From NCBI GenBank assembly GCA_017415555.1, contig JAFQGF010000018.1, forward strand, positions 1 through 34,284: a stretch of DNA of 34,284 bases, in the 5' to 3' direction. The first letter of the stretch is position 1. Every line of letters begins with the position of its first letter. The position numbers and the translations under genes are program-made. The notes under the pieces were generated by a model. That model did no database searches and was not told the origin of the DNA. It worked only from the letters and a program-made list of their open reading frames with translations. Shown piece after piece: positions 1 through 7,577 of the stretch. Source of the DNA: Akkermansia sp. (GTDB lineage Bacteria > Verrucomicrobiota > Verrucomicrobiia > Verrucomicrobiales > Akkermansiaceae).

Positions 1-251
1 AAATATGGGAACCCCGACGTAAGGAGGGGTGGCATAATGCCCATGCTTCAATATGTAGCATCGCTTTTCCGTCTCCGGGCTCACGCCCTACGCCGTGACA
101 GGGTGCCACCCCACCATCCGGTGGGGTTCGGTTTGTTTTTTCGCTATACCCACGGGTTTCGTTCGCGTTGCTCACTCCACCCGTGGCTATTTTATGCCGC
201 CTCGCCGTGCGGCGAAGCTCTTGAATTTGGCTCGCCTGAAGGCTCGCAATA
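1..251. other. Hairpin-rich non-coding block
   Basis: No convincing gene is seen here. The block is built from closely spaced inverted repeats: an 8-bp stem at 108-115/120-127 with a 4-base loop, an 8-bp stem at 150-157/179-186, and a 5-bp stem at 203-207/210-214. Open frames across it overlap in several phases and translate to low-complexity Arg/His/Pro sequence, as expected of structured GC-rich non-coding DNA. It ends in a plus-strand terminator-like hairpin. It may be a dispersed structured repeat or the 3' part of an RNA that starts upstream of the window; this is inference. Confidence 0.45.
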
Positions 252-298
252 CCCCGCCCAATTCCAACGTGTTGAGCAACTCGCTCAGGCGGGCTTTT
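252..298 (+). terminator. Plus-strand terminator-like nested hairpin
   Basis: An outer cccgcc/ggcggg stem encloses a perfect tgagc/gctca hairpin (274-288) and is followed by a run of five T at 295-299. It overlaps the 3' end of the minus-strand transporter gene, so it probably serves a plus-strand transcript that begins upstream of or within the structured block. Confidence 0.5.
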
Positions 299-1178
299 TG
301 CGTGTCACCATACGAACACCGCAGACAATCAACAAAATGGCCAGGCATTTCTGCCAGGTGAGCATATCCACCCCCCAAAGGACGCCGGCTGTTGCTGCCA
401 CCACCGGCTGTACATAGTTATAAGCCGCCACTACCGGCGGAGCAAGGCGACTCTGCCCGGCATTGAGCAGGAGATAACACACAAAGGTGCCCACGCCCAC
501 CACATACGCACAGCTCCACCACTCCTGCGCCTGCAGCTCTGCCCAGTGCACTTCTGCCAGATGGGGACCGAAAATGGGCAATGCCACCACGGCAGAAATG
601 GTAAAGAGCCACTTCATAAGGGTGATAACGCGGTAGCGGCGAATCAGCCGCCCGAAAAAAACAAAATAGCACGCTGCAGCCAGCTGCGAGCCCAGACACA
701 GCAAATCTCCCGACACGTTTCCTCCGCCACCATGTGCCGAGCCCAGCAGCAGCAGCAGCGCACCACAACAAGCCAGCACAATGCCACCCCCTCGCTGCCA
801 GGTGATACGCATTTTCAGAAACATGGCAGAAAGCATCAGTGCAACAATGGGAGTGCTCGTACCTATCACACAGCCATTGGTGGGGGAAGTATACTGCAGC
901 CCCGTTACATACAAGAACTGATTGAGCCCCATGCCACACAGGCTCATGGCTATGAGAGCCGGCCAATCCCTCCTGCGAATACGCTGACCACGCACAAACA
1001 GACTCACAAGCCAGAACATGCAGGCGCTGCCGCACACACGCATGGCTGCCAGCGTGGGGCCATCCACCACGCCGCTGCCCATGGCCAGTTTGCACACAGG
1101 GCTCATCAGCCCGAACAGGCAAGCCGCTGCTAAAGCTGCCAGATGTCCCTTTGTCCGCTCGCTCAAGCTACCCCTCAT
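285..1178 (-). CDS. EamA/DMT-superfamily transporter
   Basis: This 297-residue protein is almost entirely hydrophobic and can be divided into about ten membrane helices in two similar halves, the arrangement of EamA-family drug/metabolite transporters of the inner membrane. The first half contains a GLMSPVCKLAM segment and a TSPTNGCVIGTSTPIVALM segment typical of the family; the second half ends in a short basic RKK tail. The substrate cannot be read from sequence; metabolite or amino-acid export is common in this family. Its ATG directly follows the TAA of the upstream zinc-ribbon gene (TAAATG), so the two genes are very likely cotranscribed and translationally coupled. Confidence 0.88.
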   Translation of the reverse strand: MRGSLSERTKGHLAALAAACLFGLMSPVCKLAMGSGVVDGPTLAAMRVCGSACMFWLVSLFVRGQRIRRRDWPALIAMSLCGMGLNQFLYVTGLQYTSPTNGCVIGTSTPIVALMLSAMFLKMRITWQRGGGIVLACCGALLLLLGSAHGGGGNVSGDLLCLGSQLAAACYFVFFGRLIRRYRVITLMKWLFTISAVVALPIFGPHLAEVHWAELQAQEWWSCAYVVGVGTFVCYLLLNAGQSRLAPPVVAAYNYVQPVVAATAGVLWGVDMLTWQKCLAILLIVCGVRMVTRKKPA

Positions 1179-1883
1179 TTATGGCAATTTAACGTCAATA
1201 CTATTCCCGCAATGGTAGCAGCAGAAATATCCGCTTAGACCGGTGGCTTCGAATGCCTGCTCACCACACCACGGGCAAATGCTCTTGCGCTTCAGCAGTT
1301 GCATCCCCACCAGTGTTGCCACTAATCCGCAAAGAGCAATCGGTATGGCCACGGATTCCGGTGCTCCGCCCCCAACCGATATAAGAGAGGAAAAAAACAC
1401 GGCCACCCCCGCCCCCAGCAAACGACGTCCCAAAAGCACACGACGCCGTACAGACGGCTCCACTGTCACAACCGGCGGCAGCTCCACGCTATGGCAAAGC
1501 TGAGCCACTACCTCGCCGCTGTCGGGGGAGAGAGCCATAAGCGGAGCAAGCCCCACTTCACAGACAGGGTAAAAGTGCAGGTAATGCTGCTGCCCCAAAT
1601 CGAGCACCAGAGATGGCTGTGTATCGTCACCGGGAAAGTTACTGAGCAACACGCGGCGCACTTCGCGCCCTAACAAAGCCGCCGCAGCAGCCTCCTCCTC
1701 AGCCGGAGCAGGCAGTTCGCACAATTGCCAGAGAGCCGGGCCAGTCGGTGTACCTGCCAGGCGGGTGCTGTACAGCCTTCCACCTATGTGCAGATAATAT
1801 CCCGCCACCATTTCATCTCCCACCGGCACACGCAGCACAGCCTCCAGCAAGCCGAGCGGTTCCTGCAACAAGGTCGTTTCCAT
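1179..1883 (-). CDS. Membrane protein with C-terminal zinc ribbon
   Basis: The function of this 234-residue protein is not recognised. The first 150 residues look soluble and Ala/Leu/Glu rich; two hydrophobic segments follow (about residues 152-172 and 177-195). The C-terminus carries a CPWC motif and, 18 residues later, CCYHC, which together look like a four-cysteine zinc ribbon. A cytosolic zinc ribbon beside membrane helices suggests a sensor or scaffold role, but that is a guess. It is the first gene of a two-gene unit with the EamA transporter, with the start codon just beyond the nahK terminator. Confidence 0.7.
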   Translation of the reverse strand: METTLLQEPLGLLEAVLRVPVGDEMVAGYYLHIGGRLYSTRLAGTPTGPALWQLCELPAPAEEEAAAAALLGREVRRVLLSNFPGDDTQPSLVLDLGQQHYLHFYPVCEVGLAPLMALSPDSGEVVAQLCHSVELPPVVTVEPSVRRRVLLGRRLLGAGVAVFFSSLISVGGGAPESVAIPIALCGLVATLVGMQLLKRKSICPWCGEQAFEATGLSGYFCCYHCGNSIDVKLP

Positions 1884-1892
1884 ACGATAATC

Positions 1893-1927
1893 AAAAAACC
1901 CTGCCCGGCATAGAGCGCAGGCAGGGC
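1893..1927 (-). terminator. Rho-independent terminator of the amino-sugar salvage operon
   Basis: On the minus strand a 7-bp stem (1920-1926 with 1899-1905) with a 14-base loop is followed by six T (1893-1898). It lies just after the nahK stop and separates that operon from the zinc-ribbon/EamA pair. Confidence 0.8.
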
Positions 1928-1952
1928 GAAATGCTTGAGATACTGCGCGTTA

Positions 1953-3056
1953 TCAGTATTTCTTCACAACAGCCATCATGGCATCCATCTGCTTCTCGAT
2001 AGACTCCACGAGGGCCATCTGGGTGCGGGTGCGATCCAGGTTGTGCTCGGGACGCTTAATCTTGAAGTAGGTGTCGCCCTCCAGATAGTCCGTCAGGAAG
2101 CGCATACCGCACTCCATGGTGAGCAGCTTACCGGAGAACGGCAGCAGCTCCTTCTCCAGCGGAGTCAGGAAGGTTGCGGCCTCACAATATCCCTTGGCCA
2201 GAGCCTCGAAGTACTCCATGCGCATGGTCACCAGAGCAGTGTTCTTCTCATCCTCGGCGGCCGGGGATGTGGAGGTACGAATCATGTCGCCAAAGTCATA
2301 CAGGGCGGAGCCCGGCATGGTGGTGTCGAGGTCGATTACGCAGATACCCTCACCCGTCACGTCATCCAGCATCACGTTGTTGAGCTTGGTGTCGTTATGG
2401 GTCACGCGCAGGGGCAGCTCGCCACTGGCCAAGTAATTCACGACCTTGTGACAATCGGCCTCGCGGGACAGATACCAGTCAATCTCCTTCTGCACGCTCT
2501 TAACGCGTCCCAAGGGGTCAGCAGCAATAGCAGCCTGGAAGTTCTTGAAACGCTTAGTCGTGTTGTGGAAGTCCGGGATGGTCTCGAATAGAGGGGCTCC
2601 GGGAAGGTTGGCTCCCAGCTTCTGGAAGTTACCGAAAGCGCGAGCCACCTCGATGCACTGCCCGGGATTCTCAATCATGTCGTAAGTGCGGGCGCGGTCA
2701 ATGAAGGGGTACACACGCCACACATTCCCCTCGTCATCCTGAGCATAGGGCTTACCGTCCTTGGCATTCACAATAGTGAGCGTACGGCGGTAGGCCTCTT
2801 TGCAGCCCTCCTCAAGCAGCACTCGCAAAGCTTCGTCCGTCACACGCTTCACATTGTCCATCAGCGGGATGGGCTGCTTGAACACATTGCTGTTGATGCG
2901 CTGCAGAATGTAGCTCACACGCAGACCAGCCTGGTCCACCACCACGCGGTATGTGTCGTTAATGTGACCGGAGCCATATGGCTCACCGAACACATAATCA
3001 CCGCGCAAATCGAACAGTGCAGAAATCTTCCTGATGTCGTACATTGCAGAAAACAT
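1953..3056 (-). CDS. nahK: N-acetylhexosamine 1-kinase (NahK-like)
   Basis: Cytosolic kinase of the aminoglycoside-phosphotransferase fold that phosphorylates GlcNAc or GalNAc at the anomeric carbon. The 367 residues match the family length (about 360). Motifs seen: a glycine-rich loop GSGHINDTY (28-36), the catalytic HND loop at 220-222 within THNDTKLNN, a metal-binding IDLDT (241-245) followed by MPGSALYDFGD, and the conserved segment LLTMECGMRFL with DYLEGD. The overall pattern closely resembles bifidobacterial NahK from memory. The gene begins four bases after the end of the nucleotidyltransferase gene, so kinase and nucleotidyltransferase can turn free HexNAc from mucin or glycans into UDP-HexNAc. 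A second ATG four codons in is an alternative start; neither has a clear Shine-Dalgarno. Confidence 0.9.
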   Translation of the reverse strand: MFSAMYDIRKISALFDLRGDYVFGEPYGSGHINDTYRVVVDQAGLRVSYILQRINSNVFKQPIPLMDNVKRVTDEALRVLLEEGCKEAYRRTLTIVNAKDGKPYAQDDEGNVWRVYPFIDRARTYDMIENPGQCIEVARAFGNFQKLGANLPGAPLFETIPDFHNTTKRFKNFQAAIAADPLGRVKSVQKEIDWYLSREADCHKVVNYLASGELPLRVTHNDTKLNNVMLDDVTGEGICVIDLDTTMPGSALYDFGDMIRTSTSPAAEDEKNTALVTMRMEYFEALAKGYCEAATFLTPLEKELLPFSGKLLTMECGMRFLTDYLEGDTYFKIKRPEHNLDRTRTQMALVESIEKQMDAMMAVVKKY

Positions 3057-3059
3057 GAT

Positions 3060-3968
3060 TTAGCCGAGTTTTGCAGGATAGACGCCCTCCTCTACAAGCT
3101 TGGCAATGCTCTCCACCACAGCAGGCTTGTCGCTCGGATAGGTCACACCCAGCCAGTTGGCAGTCGTCTTGATAACACGGCAGTCTGCCTTGCCGTTGTG
3201 GATAAGCTCGTCCACCACAGTGGGGATATAGCACTCGCTCTTCAGCTCACTGCCATGAGCCTCCAGGAAACGGGTGAAGTGATCCTGAATCTGACCAATG
3301 AAAGAAGCCGGGAACACCCAGAAGTTCATAGACACCAGCTCCTCGGGGTCTACGGGCTTGCGCTCACCGCTCAGGCTGTCGCCACGGCATACGCCATCAT
3401 CCTCGGTCTTAATCTTGGTGTACTCCTCCACGCTGTCGAGGTAGCCATCCTTGATACCGCAGATACCGCGGTTCACGTCGCCATGGTCGCTGAGGGTGTT
3501 CTTGAGGGGATAACCAATCATGCCGTAATGCTCCTTGCAGGGACAACCCGCATCAGATGTCAGGAACTCCGCAGCCTTCACAAAGGCATCGGCACCGTAA
3601 AAGTCATCGGCATTCACCACGCCGAAAGGCTCCTTCACCACATCGCGGGCAGCCAGCAGAGCGTGAGCAGTGCCCCAGGGCTTCACTCGCCCCTCCGGCA
3701 CGCTATAGCCTTCGGGCAGGTCATCCAGGCTCTGGAAGGCGTAGTCCACCTCAATCTTACCTGCGAAACGAGCTCCCACCTGGTTCTTGAAAGCCTCCTC
3801 AAAATCCTTACGGATAATGAAAACGACCTTACCGAAACCGGCGCGGATAGCATCATACACGGAGTAGTCAAGAATTACTTCACCGTTGGGCCCCATAGGA
3901 TCCAGCTGCTTCAGGCCACCATAACGGCTGCCCATACCTGCTGCGAGTACAAGAAGTGTAGGTTTCAT
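3060..3968 (-). CDS. Sugar-phosphate nucleotidyltransferase (probable UDP-HexNAc synthesis)
   Basis: 302-residue GT-A-fold nucleotidyltransferase. The N-terminus has the nucleotide-binding signature LAAGMGSRYGG (8-18) with a lysine shortly after (GGLKQLDP), and a VNADDFYG metal/nucleotide-binding motif lies near residue 118. It is first in an operon with nahK, which argues that it transfers UMP to GlcNAc-1-P or GalNAc-1-P; the exact sugar is inferred from context. A promoter fits 45 bases upstream. No left-handed beta-helix acyltransferase domain follows, unlike GlmU. Confidence 0.85.
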   Translation of the reverse strand: MKPTLLVLAAGMGSRYGGLKQLDPMGPNGEVILDYSVYDAIRAGFGKVVFIIRKDFEEAFKNQVGARFAGKIEVDYAFQSLDDLPEGYSVPEGRVKPWGTAHALLAARDVVKEPFGVVNADDFYGADAFVKAAEFLTSDAGCPCKEHYGMIGYPLKNTLSDHGDVNRGICGIKDGYLDSVEEYTKIKTEDDGVCRGDSLSGERKPVDPEELVSMNFWVFPASFIGQIQDHFTRFLEAHGSELKSECYIPTVVDELIHNGKADCRVIKTTANWLGVTYPSDKPAVVESIAKLVEEGVYPAKLG

Positions 3969-4012
3969 GATAATAACGTATAAAGAGATGTTGTACTGTC
4001 GTACGTGCTGTC

Positions 4013-4041
4013 ATTCTACAGCCTCGAGGCTCCTTTTGCAA
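4013..4041 (-). promoter_or_regulatory. Sigma70-type promoter of the nucleotidyltransferase-nahK operon
   Basis: Minus-strand TTGCAA (4036-4041), 17-base spacer, TAGAAT (4013-4018). Predicted start of transcription is near 4006, leaving a leader of about 38 bases. Confidence 0.6.
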
Positions 4042-4194
4042 GCATAAACTGTATATATGCGCTTATTTTCCGACACTTCCACCGCATATATCGAACGCAA
4101 AGGGGCTTTTTCTGCCGGTAAATCACACATATTCCTGTCTTTCTGCAATAATAATTGAACGCATCCCCCCGAACTGACATCTCACCCCATTGAT

Positions 4195-4959
4195 ATGAAA
4201 ATCGGTACCATTCTCAGCATGGCAAGCAGTCTGTTCCTGCTCACTCAGACTGCCGTAGCAGACATTTCTCTCAGTGGAGCTCCGCTTCCCGGGACAGCCC
4301 GGCGCAGCATTCAGGAGCGATGCGAGCTGATGGCCTCCAATGCAGTCCGCGCCAAATTCCAAGGCATGGAAGACAAGGATGGCGAGAAAAACGCAGTCTT
4401 TGAGGTACTGGAAAACCTGGGGCACCGACGTTTTGTGCGTTATGGCGACGGTGCTATGCACGAGGGAACCCTGTTCACTATTTCCATGAATGGTGCCACC
4501 GCCGGGCAGCCGACAGAGATAAAGGACGAAATCTCGAGCATGAAACCGGGCGACCAGGCCATCATGAAAATAGACCACATCTTCATCTTCAGCGACCCCC
4601 AGGGGCAGAATGTGCGCCCCTGCACCCGCATGGCTCGCATCATGCCGGAGCCGGTGTCCTCGGCTAAAGAAGCCACCGAGCCTCAGCAATCCACCACTCC
4701 GCAACAGCCCGCCCTGCCCACTACTGTGGCACCCCTCAATTCCCGGCCCCAGCGTATGGGCGAAAGCTACAGCAGCAGTTTCTCCATGCGGCCGGACGGC
4801 AAGGGTGGTGTCATCCAGGAACGAATTGACACGGTCAGCAAATACGACCCCGCCACCGGCCAGGTCACAACGCGCATGTATATCAACGGCACGGAGGTGG
4901 ATCCCCAAACTCGCCAACCCTTGCAGCAACCAACTCCGCAGCAGAACAGCAGCAAGTAA
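4195..4959 (+). CDS. Secreted hypothetical protein with Pro/Gln-rich tail
   Basis: 254 residues with a clear N-terminal signal peptide (Lys at 2, hydrophobic core to about 20, cleavage probably after AVA-D at residue 23). The middle part (about 35-150) is a folded region with a short Cys pair position (ERCEL and VRPCTRM). From about 155 the chain is rich in Pro, Gln, Ser and Thr with repeated PQQ segments, and ends in PQQNSSK. Function is unknown; export to the periplasm or outside is likely. It is monocistronic, closed by a strong terminator. A long frame on the opposite strand is judged a shadow because this frame has a signal peptide and its own terminator. Confidence 0.75.
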   Translation: MKIGTILSMASSLFLLTQTAVADISLSGAPLPGTARRSIQERCELMASNAVRAKFQGMEDKDGEKNAVFEVLENLGHRRFVRYGDGAMHEGTLFTISMNGATAGQPTEIKDEISSMKPGDQAIMKIDHIFIFSDPQGQNVRPCTRMARIMPEPVSSAKEATEPQQSTTPQQPALPTTVAPLNSRPQRMGESYSSSFSMRPDGKGGVIQERIDTVSKYDPATGQVTTRMYINGTEVDPQTRQPLQQPTPQQNSSK

Positions 4960-4974
4960 GCTCATCCGCTTCCA

Positions 4975-5002
4975 CCCCGGCACACCGCCGGGGCTTTTTT
5001 TT
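4975..5002 (+). terminator. Rho-independent terminator
   Basis: Perfect 7-bp stem ccccggc/gccgggg (4975-4981 and 4987-4993) with a 5-base loop, then eight T. It terminates the secreted-protein gene. Confidence 0.9.
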
Positions 5003-5061
5003 CTGATACGTCGGGCATACACCCACCGACGCCGCATGTCATGGTATGGCAATTTTGGGAC

Positions 5062-5091
5062 TTGCCAGAGCAGATGTCTATATGCTATGCT
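5062..5091 (+). promoter_or_regulatory. Promoter of the M23 lipoprotein gene, leaderless geometry
   Basis: TTGCCA (5062-5067), 18-base spacer, TATGCT (5086-5091). The lipoprotein ATG at 5098 lies six bases after the -10, so the transcript would start at or next to the start codon. Confidence 0.5.
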
Positions 5092-5097
5092 GTTTGC

Positions 5098-5781
5098 ATG
5101 GTGCGTTTCTACCAACAGTTTTTCTTTCTGGCGCTGGCTGCATTCTTCATGCTGGGCAGCACGTCCTGCGGTGTGACTATGGCCCAGAAGACGGCGGATG
5201 GCAAGTGGGCGCTCGTGCCCCTGGCAGATGGGTTTGACTTCCCCGTGGGGAAGCCGAACGGGGATGGCTATTACAAAGCCCGAGGACTGAGACTCAAGAC
5301 ACCACGCCATCTGGGAGAAGACTGGAATGGCAATGGCGGCGGCAACTCCGACCTGGGAGATCCGGTCTACACCGTGGGGCATGGTCTGGTGACCTATGCA
5401 GCGGATGCGCGAGGGCGCTGGGGCAATGTAGTCATAGTACGTCACGCCTTCCGCGAGCCTCGCAGCGGGAGAGTACTGTGCTGCCAGACACTCTACAGCC
5501 ATCTGGACCGCATCGATGTGAAGCTGGGGCAGTTGGTAAAGCGAGGTGACCAGGTGGGCACCATCGGCACGAACCGCGGCATGTACCCGGCGCACCTGCA
5601 CGCAGAATTGCACTTCAATATTCTGGTGAACTGCGGACAACAGGGCATCCCGAAAACAGCCAAGAACTACGGCAACCTTTCTTCATTCATCAATCACTAC
5701 CGCCGCCTCAAGCCGGAGGAGAAGTATGTGAAGCTGCCCATCGGGTGTTTCCTTCCCTATAAAGACACGGAAGGGCTGTAA
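5098..5781 (+). CDS. M23-family metallopeptidase lipoprotein
   Basis: Predicted zinc peptidase acting on peptidoglycan cross-links. From the chosen start the protein has 227 residues: a short basic start, a hydrophobic stretch, and a lipobox-like STSC around residue 24, so it is probably a lipoprotein. The LytM/M23 catalytic motifs are both present: HLGEDW (H-x3-D) and HLHAELHF (H-x-H), with a SHLDRID segment between them. The longer frame from 5041 would put a Trp-rich segment ahead of the signal peptide and overlap the promoter, so 5098 is preferred. nadD follows after one base, so the two are cotranscribed. Confidence 0.85.
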   Translation: MVRFYQQFFFLALAAFFMLGSTSCGVTMAQKTADGKWALVPLADGFDFPVGKPNGDGYYKARGLRLKTPRHLGEDWNGNGGGNSDLGDPVYTVGHGLVTYAADARGRWGNVVIVRHAFREPRSGRVLCCQTLYSHLDRIDVKLGQLVKRGDQVGTIGTNRGMYPAHLHAELHFNILVNCGQQGIPKTAKNYGNLSSFINHYRRLKPEEKYVKLPIGCFLPYKDTEGL

Positions 5782-5782
5782 A

Positions 5783-6331
5783 ATGAAGACGTGCCTGTTC
5801 GGCGGGTCATTTGACCCTGTACACACCGGGCATCTGGCCATTGCCAGTGCCGCCGTACAAGCTGCCGGGCTCGACCGCATCCTTTTTCTGCCTGCCGCGT
5901 GTTCCCCCTTCAAGACCGGGCGACAACATTATTTTACCGATGAGCAACGGCTGGCCATGCTGCGGGCAGCCACGGCAACCTTGCCGCAAGCAGAAGTAAG
6001 CGAGCTGGATTTACAACTTCCCCCGCCCAGCTACAGCTGGCGTGTGGTGGAAGCCTGCCAAGCCCTCTACCCGGAGGACGAGCTCTACTGGCTCATGGGC
6101 ACAGACCAGTGGGAGCAACTGCACCGATGGGCGCGCTACGACTACCTCTGCGAGCAGCTCCACTTCATCGTTTACCACCGCGACACACCGCCGCAAGCGA
6201 GAGAGGGAGTGCGAGCCACCTTCATCTCCGGGCACCACCCGGCCTCCTCCTCTGCCATACGCAGAGCCCTACAGCTTGGGCACCAACCACCGGCAGAATG
6301 GATACCGGAGGGCGTCTTCCTCACTGTATAA
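5783..6331 (+). CDS. nadD: Nicotinate-nucleotide adenylyltransferase
   Basis: Adenylates nicotinate mononucleotide to deamido-NAD in NAD biosynthesis. The 182 residues show the nucleotidyltransferase signature GGSFDPVHTGHL (7-18), including the (H/T)xGH element, the WLMGTDQW segment, and the C-terminal SSSAIR motif (ISSTxIR equivalent). Slightly shorter than typical NadD (about 190-215). It lies one base behind the M23 gene and ends just before a strong promoter for the next gene. Confidence 0.92.
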   Translation: MKTCLFGGSFDPVHTGHLAIASAAVQAAGLDRILFLPAACSPFKTGRQHYFTDEQRLAMLRAATATLPQAEVSELDLQLPPPSYSWRVVEACQALYPEDELYWLMGTDQWEQLHRWARYDYLCEQLHFIVYHRDTPPQAREGVRATFISGHHPASSSAIRRALQLGHQPPAEWIPEGVFLTV

Positions 6332-6335
6332 AACG

Positions 6336-6363
6336 TTGACAAAGGCGCCCCTGCTGCTATAAT
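6336..6363 (+). promoter_or_regulatory. Near-consensus sigma70 promoter with leaderless geometry
   Basis: TTGACA (6336-6341), 16-base spacer, TATAAT (6358-6363). Six bases (gcccgc) separate the -10 from the ATG at 6370, where transcription would be expected to begin. There is no room for a ribosome-binding site. Confidence 0.85.
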
Positions 6364-6369
6364 GCCCGC

Positions 6370-7476
6370 ATGACGCTCCCGGAGAAATACAGTGAACTTG
6401 AAAATGCCGTCAGATTTACCTTGGACGCTGATGAGGAACTGCTTTGGGCAGAACGCCGCAGCTATACGATGGATAGGGATGTGTGGGCGGTGCTGGCAGG
6501 AGGAATGGTAATGCTGAGCCTGGGCGTCATCTTCTCCCTAATCGCAAGCCGCCCAGAACCGCCGGACTACTGCAACATCTACACCATTGCCCTGAGTTTC
6601 GCGGCAGCAGTGATTTGCCTGTTCTGCGCCGTTTATGCCATAAAAGGAAACAGCCGCACCGTATACGCCCTCACACAGCACCGTGCACTCATCGTCATGT
6701 TGCCCCCCATCGGCAAACCCGTGGTATACACCGTACCGCTCGCACGCGATATGGTGCACCGCCTGTTACCCCGCCTTGATGGCAGCACGGATTACTACAT
6801 GATGGAACTCCCCCTGGGGCGTTACCAAGGCATACGCGACTATGGTTTTCTGCGCGTGAGAAACAACGAAAGCCTACAGGCTGAGCTGGCTCGCAGTGGT
6901 GTGGAATTGCCCACAACCGGCGTGTCCCGACGCGCCCGATACAGGCTGAATATATACGATGGGCTCTCTCCTCTGCTGCCGATGTTCGGCTGGTTTGTCC
7001 TGCTGGTGCTGATGCTTGCTACCTCATACCAACAACTCACCAGCCACTCGACGGCCGCCTATTTCAATCTGTGGCTCAACGGAGAGAAATGCACAGCCAC
7101 CGTCATCGGGTACAATAAAAAGACTACACGCCGCACCGCTACGATTGACGGCAAGCCACGCGATACAATGGTAGAGATTGTCTACCACCCCATCTATCGC
7201 TTTGCTCTTGCAGACGGCACCCTGACCGCACGCACAGAGGCCATAGGCAGCCGCAAAGCGTATCCCAAGCCCGGTGAGCAAGTCACAGTGTACTACGACC
7301 CGCAGCACCCTTGGCAAGCCATGCGCCGCAACTTCGATGAACTGGCCTTACCACTCTTCTTTCTTGGCATGGGAGGTGTGTGCATCTACCTGATTCTGAA
7401 TACTTACCGACGCTATCGGCGCACCCTCTCCAACGCCTTTTACCTTATCGCACCAGATAAAGGAGAAGAATGCTAG
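6370..7476 (+). CDS. Membrane protein with DUF3592-like domain
   Basis: 368 residues. Two membrane helices near residues 38-60 and 72-92 precede a cytosolic PH-like region (TVYALTQHRALIV style), then a helix near 205-225, a beta-rich domain with GEKCTATVIGYNKK, YRFALADGTL and GEQVTVYYDPQHP, and a last helix near 325-345. The beta domain fits DUF3592, whose hallmark is conversion of a gap-and-YDP pattern; the function of the family is unknown. The start is fixed by the strong promoter ending six bases before the ATG. It is probably monocistronic. A second DUF3592-like protein lies on the other side of the DsbD-like gene. Confidence 0.75.
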   Translation: MTLPEKYSELENAVRFTLDADEELLWAERRSYTMDRDVWAVLAGGMVMLSLGVIFSLIASRPEPPDYCNIYTIALSFAAAVICLFCAVYAIKGNSRTVYALTQHRALIVMLPPIGKPVVYTVPLARDMVHRLLPRLDGSTDYYMMELPLGRYQGIRDYGFLRVRNNESLQAELARSGVELPTTGVSRRARYRLNIYDGLSPLLPMFGWFVLLVLMLATSYQQLTSHSTAAYFNLWLNGEKCTATVIGYNKKTTRRTATIDGKPRDTMVEIVYHPIYRFALADGTLTARTEAIGSRKAYPKPGEQVTVYYDPQHPWQAMRRNFDELALPLFFLGMGGVCIYLILNTYRRYRRTLSNAFYLIAPDKGEEC

Positions 7477-7577
7477 ACTCGAAAAACACGGCAAATCCGG
7501 TGCTCCCGTGCAAATAATGTATACGTGACACAGTTTTGTGCTTGCGGCACGGTACAATTTCAGGTAAACTGCAAATC

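Noticed and set aside
4123..5640. 505-codon open frame on the minus strand
   Set aside because: It runs opposite to a signal-peptide protein, a strong plus-strand terminator and an M23 lipoprotein with complete motifs; its translation is low-complexity and His/Arg/Ala rich. It is a shadow of GC-rich coding DNA.
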